From contig NZ_FNCA01000002.1 of NCBI RefSeq assembly GCF_900100715.1, forward strand, positions 248,001 through 312,000: a stretch of DNA of 64,000 nucleotides. Direction: 5' to 3'. Origin of the DNA: Methanolobus vulcani. Its GTDB lineage: Archaea; Halobacteriota; Methanosarcinia; Methanosarcinales; Methanosarcinaceae. Positions 60,864 to 64,000 of this stretch are shown here, in pieces. Within the stretch, counting starts at the first letter, position 1, and the number at the start of each line of letters is the position of its first letter. The position numbers were made by a program, and so were the translations under genes. The notes beneath the pieces are model-generated. The model was not told where the DNA came from. It made no database searches and saw only the letters and a program-made list of their open reading frames with translations.

Positions 60864-62861
60864 ATGGTCGTAAACAAAGAAATGCTTGGTTTTGAGAATG
60901 ACAACAATGGTCATTCATCCGACATAGACACATCCTTGTCATTATTGGTAAATGAAATCTCTTTTTCAGATATTGAGAATTCCCAGGCATTCTATGATAT
61001 GGTCGACCAGCTTATGCTGATAGTTGGCGATGACAACTGCGTTATAATGGCCAACAAAAAGGCAAAGGACTACTTTGGCTTTGAAACATGTCCTTTAAAT
61101 GAAGATTTCATCGAACTTTGTATCCCTGAACAGGAAAAGGAGTTTGCTACATCTTTCATCTCTTCTTTTTTCCAGGAAAGTCCAGAAGAAGCAGCATCGA
61201 CATGTTCTACTGAGCTTTTGTTCAAAGATCCAGGTGGTTCAATATCAACTTTTCTTATCAACGTCAGTCTTTTAAAAGACAGGGATTCATCCAAAAAAGC
61301 AGTGATCATCTCGTGTGTGAATATCCAGGACAAGAACAATTTTGAGAATGAAATGCTAAGTGATATTGAAAAATTATTCAAACATCTTGATTCAGTTCCA
61401 TATGCACTGGTCTTTTCTGATTACACCGGGAAGATCACATTCTGGAATCGTAATGCAACCAAACTTTTTGGTTTTACTAAAGATGAAATAATCGGGGAGT
61501 GCATCACTAAGATAATGCCAAAAAGGTATCGTAAGGCGCATGAAGGTTGGGATGAGATAATTTCCATTGGCAAATCCCCAATCGTCGGTAAGATCATTGA
61601 AGTTACCGGCCTGCGCAAAGATGATACCGAATTCCCTATAGAAATGGCAATTACAACTACCAGATATAAAGGCGATATTTTCCACGGCGCTATCATCAAC
61701 GATATCTCGCAGAGGAAGATGAAAGAGAGGCTTACAAGCATTGCAAAGAACAAATATCGCATGATGTTCGAGAAATCCCCTCTCGGTATTTTCCACTTCG
61801 ATGAGAATGGAGTTATAACTCAATGTAATGAGATCCTTGTAAGAATTCTTGGAGTTCCAGAGGAACAGGTCATCTCACAGATCATAGGATTTAACATAAT
61901 CGATTCTTTCAGTGATGACCACAATCTCAAGAAAGCAATCAGGCATGTTCTTGCAGGTATCCCTGCAAAGTATGAGGATGATTTCCAATCTCCCTTCTCT
62001 GATAAGATCATTCCCATCAAAGCAGAGTTTAGTCCGGTGGTATCCGATGAAGGTAAATTCATGGGCGGTGTCTGCGTTGTAGAGGACTTCACAGAGCGCA
62101 AAGCAGCAGAAAGGGAGCTGAACCAATATGCTGAAGATCTTGCAAAGGCAAATGAAGAATTGAAATCCCTTGATCGCATGAAAGATGAGTTTATTTCTAA
62201 TCTCAGGCACGAGTTAAAAACACCACTTATTCCTATCAAAGGGTACAGTGAACTCATGTATGAAGGAGCTATGGGGGAACTAACTCAGAAACAGAAAGAT
62301 GCTGTTGAAAAAATGATGTTCAGTTCTGAAAGGCTCAGGAGATTGATCGATTCTTTACTATATGTCAGTATTACCGAAAGTGGCAATTTAGAATACACAT
62401 TCTTACCTTTGAGGATAAGCGAGGTCATTGATTCTGCTTTGCATGACAGGGACCCTGAGATTAAACGTAAGAAGCATGTTGTGGAAAAGACTATTCCCAG
62501 TGACATTCCTTTGATAAATGGTGATCTGGATTATCTGGAAGAAGTTTTCATTAACATAATAGATAATTCTATCAAATTCATGCATGATGACGGTAAGATC
62601 ACAATAACAGGTGTACTTCAGGAAGATAACAAGATACACATCAAGATGGCTGATGAGGGAATAGGTATTTCCGAAGAGAATCTGCCTAATATCTTCAACA
62701 GGTTCTATCAGGTTGACGGCTCATCAACACGTAAATATGGTGGTAACGGTCTTGGTCTGTACATCTGCAAAAAGATCATAGAAGCCCACAGTGGTTCTAT
62801 ATGGGCTGAAAGCAAGGAAGGTTCAGGCACAACGATCCATATACTTCTCCCGGCTAAGTGA
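60864..62861 (+). CDS. three-PAS sensor histidine kinase
   Basis: 665 residues, no membrane helix, so cytoplasmic. Three PAS domains: ~45-150 (MLIVGDDNCVIMANKKAKDYFGF), ~170-285 (YALVFSDYTGKITFWNRNATKLFG) and ~297-415 (PLGIFHFDENGVITQCNEIL). The dimerisation/phosphoacceptor helix near residue 450 has FISNLRHELKTPLIPIKGYSEL with the histidine; the ATPase domain shows IIDNSIKFM (N box), MADEGIGISEENLPNIF (G1) and GGNGLGLYICKKI (G2). No response regulator is adjacent. AAAGGTGTATAG lies before the ATG. Its last base abuts the next gene on the opposite strand. Confidence 0.92.
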   Translation: MVVNKEMLGFENDNNGHSSDIDTSLSLLVNEISFSDIENSQAFYDMVDQLMLIVGDDNCVIMANKKAKDYFGFETCPLNEDFIELCIPEQEKEFATSFISSFFQESPEEAASTCSTELLFKDPGGSISTFLINVSLLKDRDSSKKAVIISCVNIQDKNNFENEMLSDIEKLFKHLDSVPYALVFSDYTGKITFWNRNATKLFGFTKDEIIGECITKIMPKRYRKAHEGWDEIISIGKSPIVGKIIEVTGLRKDDTEFPIEMAITTTRYKGDIFHGAIINDISQRKMKERLTSIAKNKYRMMFEKSPLGIFHFDENGVITQCNEILVRILGVPEEQVISQIIGFNIIDSFSDDHNLKKAIRHVLAGIPAKYEDDFQSPFSDKIIPIKAEFSPVVSDEGKFMGGVCVVEDFTERKAAERELNQYAEDLAKANEELKSLDRMKDEFISNLRHELKTPLIPIKGYSELMYEGAMGELTQKQKDAVEKMMFSSERLRRLIDSLLYVSITESGNLEYTFLPLRISEVIDSALHDRDPEIKRKKHVVEKTIPSDIPLINGDLDYLEEVFINIIDNSIKFMHDDGKITITGVLQEDNKIHIKMADEGIGISEENLPNIFNRFYQVDGSSTRKYGGNGLGLYICKKIIEAHSGSIWAESKEGSGTTIHILLPAK

Positions 62862-63566
62862 TCACTGGCTGCTCATATATTCATGCAGAGTGATAAGCGA
62901 CAGGGAAGTGGTGTTGATATCTCCTCCATCTTTTCCCCATGAACCATTATCATTCATCTGGCCAAGAATCCATTCTACGGATTCGTTGACTTCATCCTTA
63001 TGATCTGCAAGTATCAGCGACTGAATAACAAGGTTACTGGTTGCAGGTGTTTTCCAGGAATTGTTCTTTTCTTTTCGTGAGATTATCCATCTGGCTTTCT
63101 CTTCAATGAACTCGTCATAATCGTTTGTATTTCCAGTTTTTCCCTGTTTAATCAGGGCTGTGATTATAAGTGATGTTGTTCCGGGATGTTCCCATTTTTC
63201 CCCGTAATTTTCAATAAGCCACCTGCATCCTCCGCAGTTAAAGGATCCCAGGTCAGCGAGTGCTGCAAGAGCGTATGTACTGTCATACACATCCTCATTC
63301 CAGGAACCATTTTTTTCTTTTTCAAGAACCCATCTACCGGTTTCAGTAAACACAGTCCCGGTTAGCGCAAGAACCGATGCAGCACGTGAAGTATCTCTCA
63401 GGTCATTATTCCATGAGTCTCCTGTACGCAGGCCGATAAGTTGTTCTATGAACTTATTTTCCTCATTCCAGAGATAACTTGCCTGTGTCACGCGTGCAAG
63501 GTCCTTTACTTTCGTAATCTCCTGTGAATAAAGCCACTTGAACGATGCTTCACTCTTAAAAATCAT
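62862..63566 (-). CDS. terpene-cyclase/prenyltransferase-fold protein
   Basis: 234 residues built from four or five helical repeats with the QW-like core (e.g. NGSWNEDVYDSTYALAALADLG, NNSWKTPATSNLVIQSLILA, NGSWGKDGGDINTTSLSL), the alpha-toroid pattern of squalene-hopene cyclase, prenyltransferase beta subunits and complement C3d. The protein is far shorter than real cyclases (over 600 residues) and lacks a DxDD motif, so it is probably not a cyclase; a protein-binding or lipid-binding role is possible. Its stop directly abuts the histidine kinase gene. Function unknown. Confidence 0.68.
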   Translation of the reverse strand: MIFKSEASFKWLYSQEITKVKDLARVTQASYLWNEENKFIEQLIGLRTGDSWNNDLRDTSRAASVLALTGTVFTETGRWVLEKEKNGSWNEDVYDSTYALAALADLGSFNCGGCRWLIENYGEKWEHPGTTSLIITALIKQGKTGNTNDYDEFIEEKARWIISRKEKNNSWKTPATSNLVIQSLILADHKDEVNESVEWILGQMNDNGSWGKDGGDINTTSLSLITLHEYMSSQ

Positions 63567-63589
63567 AATGTTCCAGACGGCCTGCGGAT

Positions 63590-64000
63590 TTATTTATCTT
63601 TCTGCATGCACTGCATCCTGTACCTGCGACGTTCCCTGTATTCCATGACTTTTCCGGGATTCCAGTTGTTTACATGTCCGTAGTAACCGGTGACTCTGGA
63701 TATATGATCAACTATCTCTGCATGGCAATATGGACACTTTTCCTGTAGTCCTCTGGAGTTGTGACCATTTTCACATATGGAAAAATCCGGTGAGAAACAG
63801 AAGTATGCAAGTTCTGTCTCTGTTAGCCGGTTAATGAAATCAGAAAGCCCTTCAGGGTCAGGGAAACTTTCTCCCATCCAGATGTGGCAGATTGTACCGC
63901 CTGTAAAATATGGATGAAACTCTGCTTCCGTTGCTATGCGGTTGACAAGAGATGTCTCAGTTTTGTAAGGCACATGTGTAGAATTGGTGTAATATGGAAT
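63590..64000 (-). CDS. nrdD: second NrdD-type class III ribonucleotide reductase, C-terminal part (cut by window edge)
   Basis: The frame is open to the right edge (137 residues visible; the GTG at 63973 is internal, not the start). It begins within YYTNSTHVPY, followed by GGTICHIWMGES, the cysteine site ICENGHNSRGLQEKCPYCHAE and the glycyl-radical motif RVTGYYG, closely parallel to the end of the complete nrdD at 47651. The metal-site cysteines are spaced differently from that protein, so it is a distinct paralogue rather than a duplicate fragment. Upstream sequence is needed. Confidence 0.85.
   Translation of the reverse strand: MPYYTNSTHVPYKTETSLVNRIATEAEFHPYFTGGTICHIWMGESFPDPEGLSDFINRLTETELAYFCFSPDFSICENGHNSRGLQEKCPYCHAEIVDHISRVTGYYGHVNNWNPGKVMEYRERRRYRMQCMQKDK

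Noticed and set aside
1-64000. CRISPR arrays, insertion sequences, prophage or integrated plasmid
   Set aside because: No regularly spaced repeats, transposase, integrase, capsid or terminase genes were seen; gene content is nearly all core methanogen.

Overview
The window is a piece of a euryarchaeal chromosome from a methanogen, almost certainly of the Methanosarcinales. The evidence is a complete mtrEDCBAFGH operon in the Methanosarcina order, cofE (coenzyme F420), a methanogenesis-marker-16-type protein, a stand-alone NrpR effector domain (NrpRII type), a FilR1/Msr-like regulator, DUF1699 and DUF2769 proteins, a Methanosarcina-type S-layer protein, and archaeal information-processing genes (TyrRS, Thg1, RFC small subunit, SRP19, Sec61beta, SecDF, RadB, GAN/RecJ, Elp3). 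The genus cannot be fixed from the sequence alone; a Methanolobus/Methanococcoides-like organism is a guess. No tRNA, rRNA, CRISPR array, insertion sequence or prophage was found.

Layout. 1-12 kb: marker-16 protein, a coiled-coil protein, tyrS, thg1 with a PRC-barrel gene, mdh, then on the other strand a YprB-type exonuclease with uvrC, a cupin phosphoglucose isomerase and nrpRII, followed by the GAN/RecJ nuclease and a Holliday-resolvase-like nuclease. 12-16 kb: YjbQ, DUF1699, a 540-bp AT-rich spacer rich in palindromes, an S-component-like membrane protein, a MinD/ParA ATPase and a winged-helix protein. 16-25 kb: elp3, an RFC small subunit with degenerate ATPase motifs, secF-secD, dCMP deaminase, cofE, a possible structured RNA, a FilR1-like regulator, a possible C/D-box RNA, hsp20 and apgM. 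26-31 kb: a surface protein, aspartokinase-purM and two poorly known genes. 31-36 kb: the mtr operon, ending in a clear hairpin/U-run terminator. 36-43 kb: a U32-family protein with a small cysteine protein, a TIM-barrel isomerase, UspA, several small cysteine-containing proteins, SRP19, Sec61beta and mtnA. 43-51 kb: a HEPN-type gene of accessory character, an HD phosphohydrolase with trmI, radB (apparently without a normal start codon), and a glutaredoxin-nrdD-nrdG operon. 51-64 kb: a DUF4349 lipoprotein, thiL, a 1242-residue S-layer-type protein, an XRE-type regulator divergent from a sulfonate/nitrate-type ABC transporter, a bactofilin-like protein, a three-PAS histidine kinase, a terpene-cyclase-fold protein and the 3' part of a second nrdD.

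How the genes work together. Energy metabolism is represented by the sodium-pumping methyltransferase Mtr and by F420 synthesis; deoxynucleotide supply by two class III ribonucleotide reductases, dCMP deaminase and an HD-type phosphohydrolase; DNA repair by UvrC, RadB, GAN and the resolvase-like nuclease; protein export by SecDF and Sec61beta; the cell envelope by the S-layer-type proteins. The most novel signals are non-coding: a long hairpin presenting a CCAACCAACCAACC loop (G-quadruplex-capable on the opposite strand), a compact C/D-box-like RNA closed by a terminal stem, and a repeated TGTATATACA palindrome linking the ParA/HTH/membrane-protein locus.
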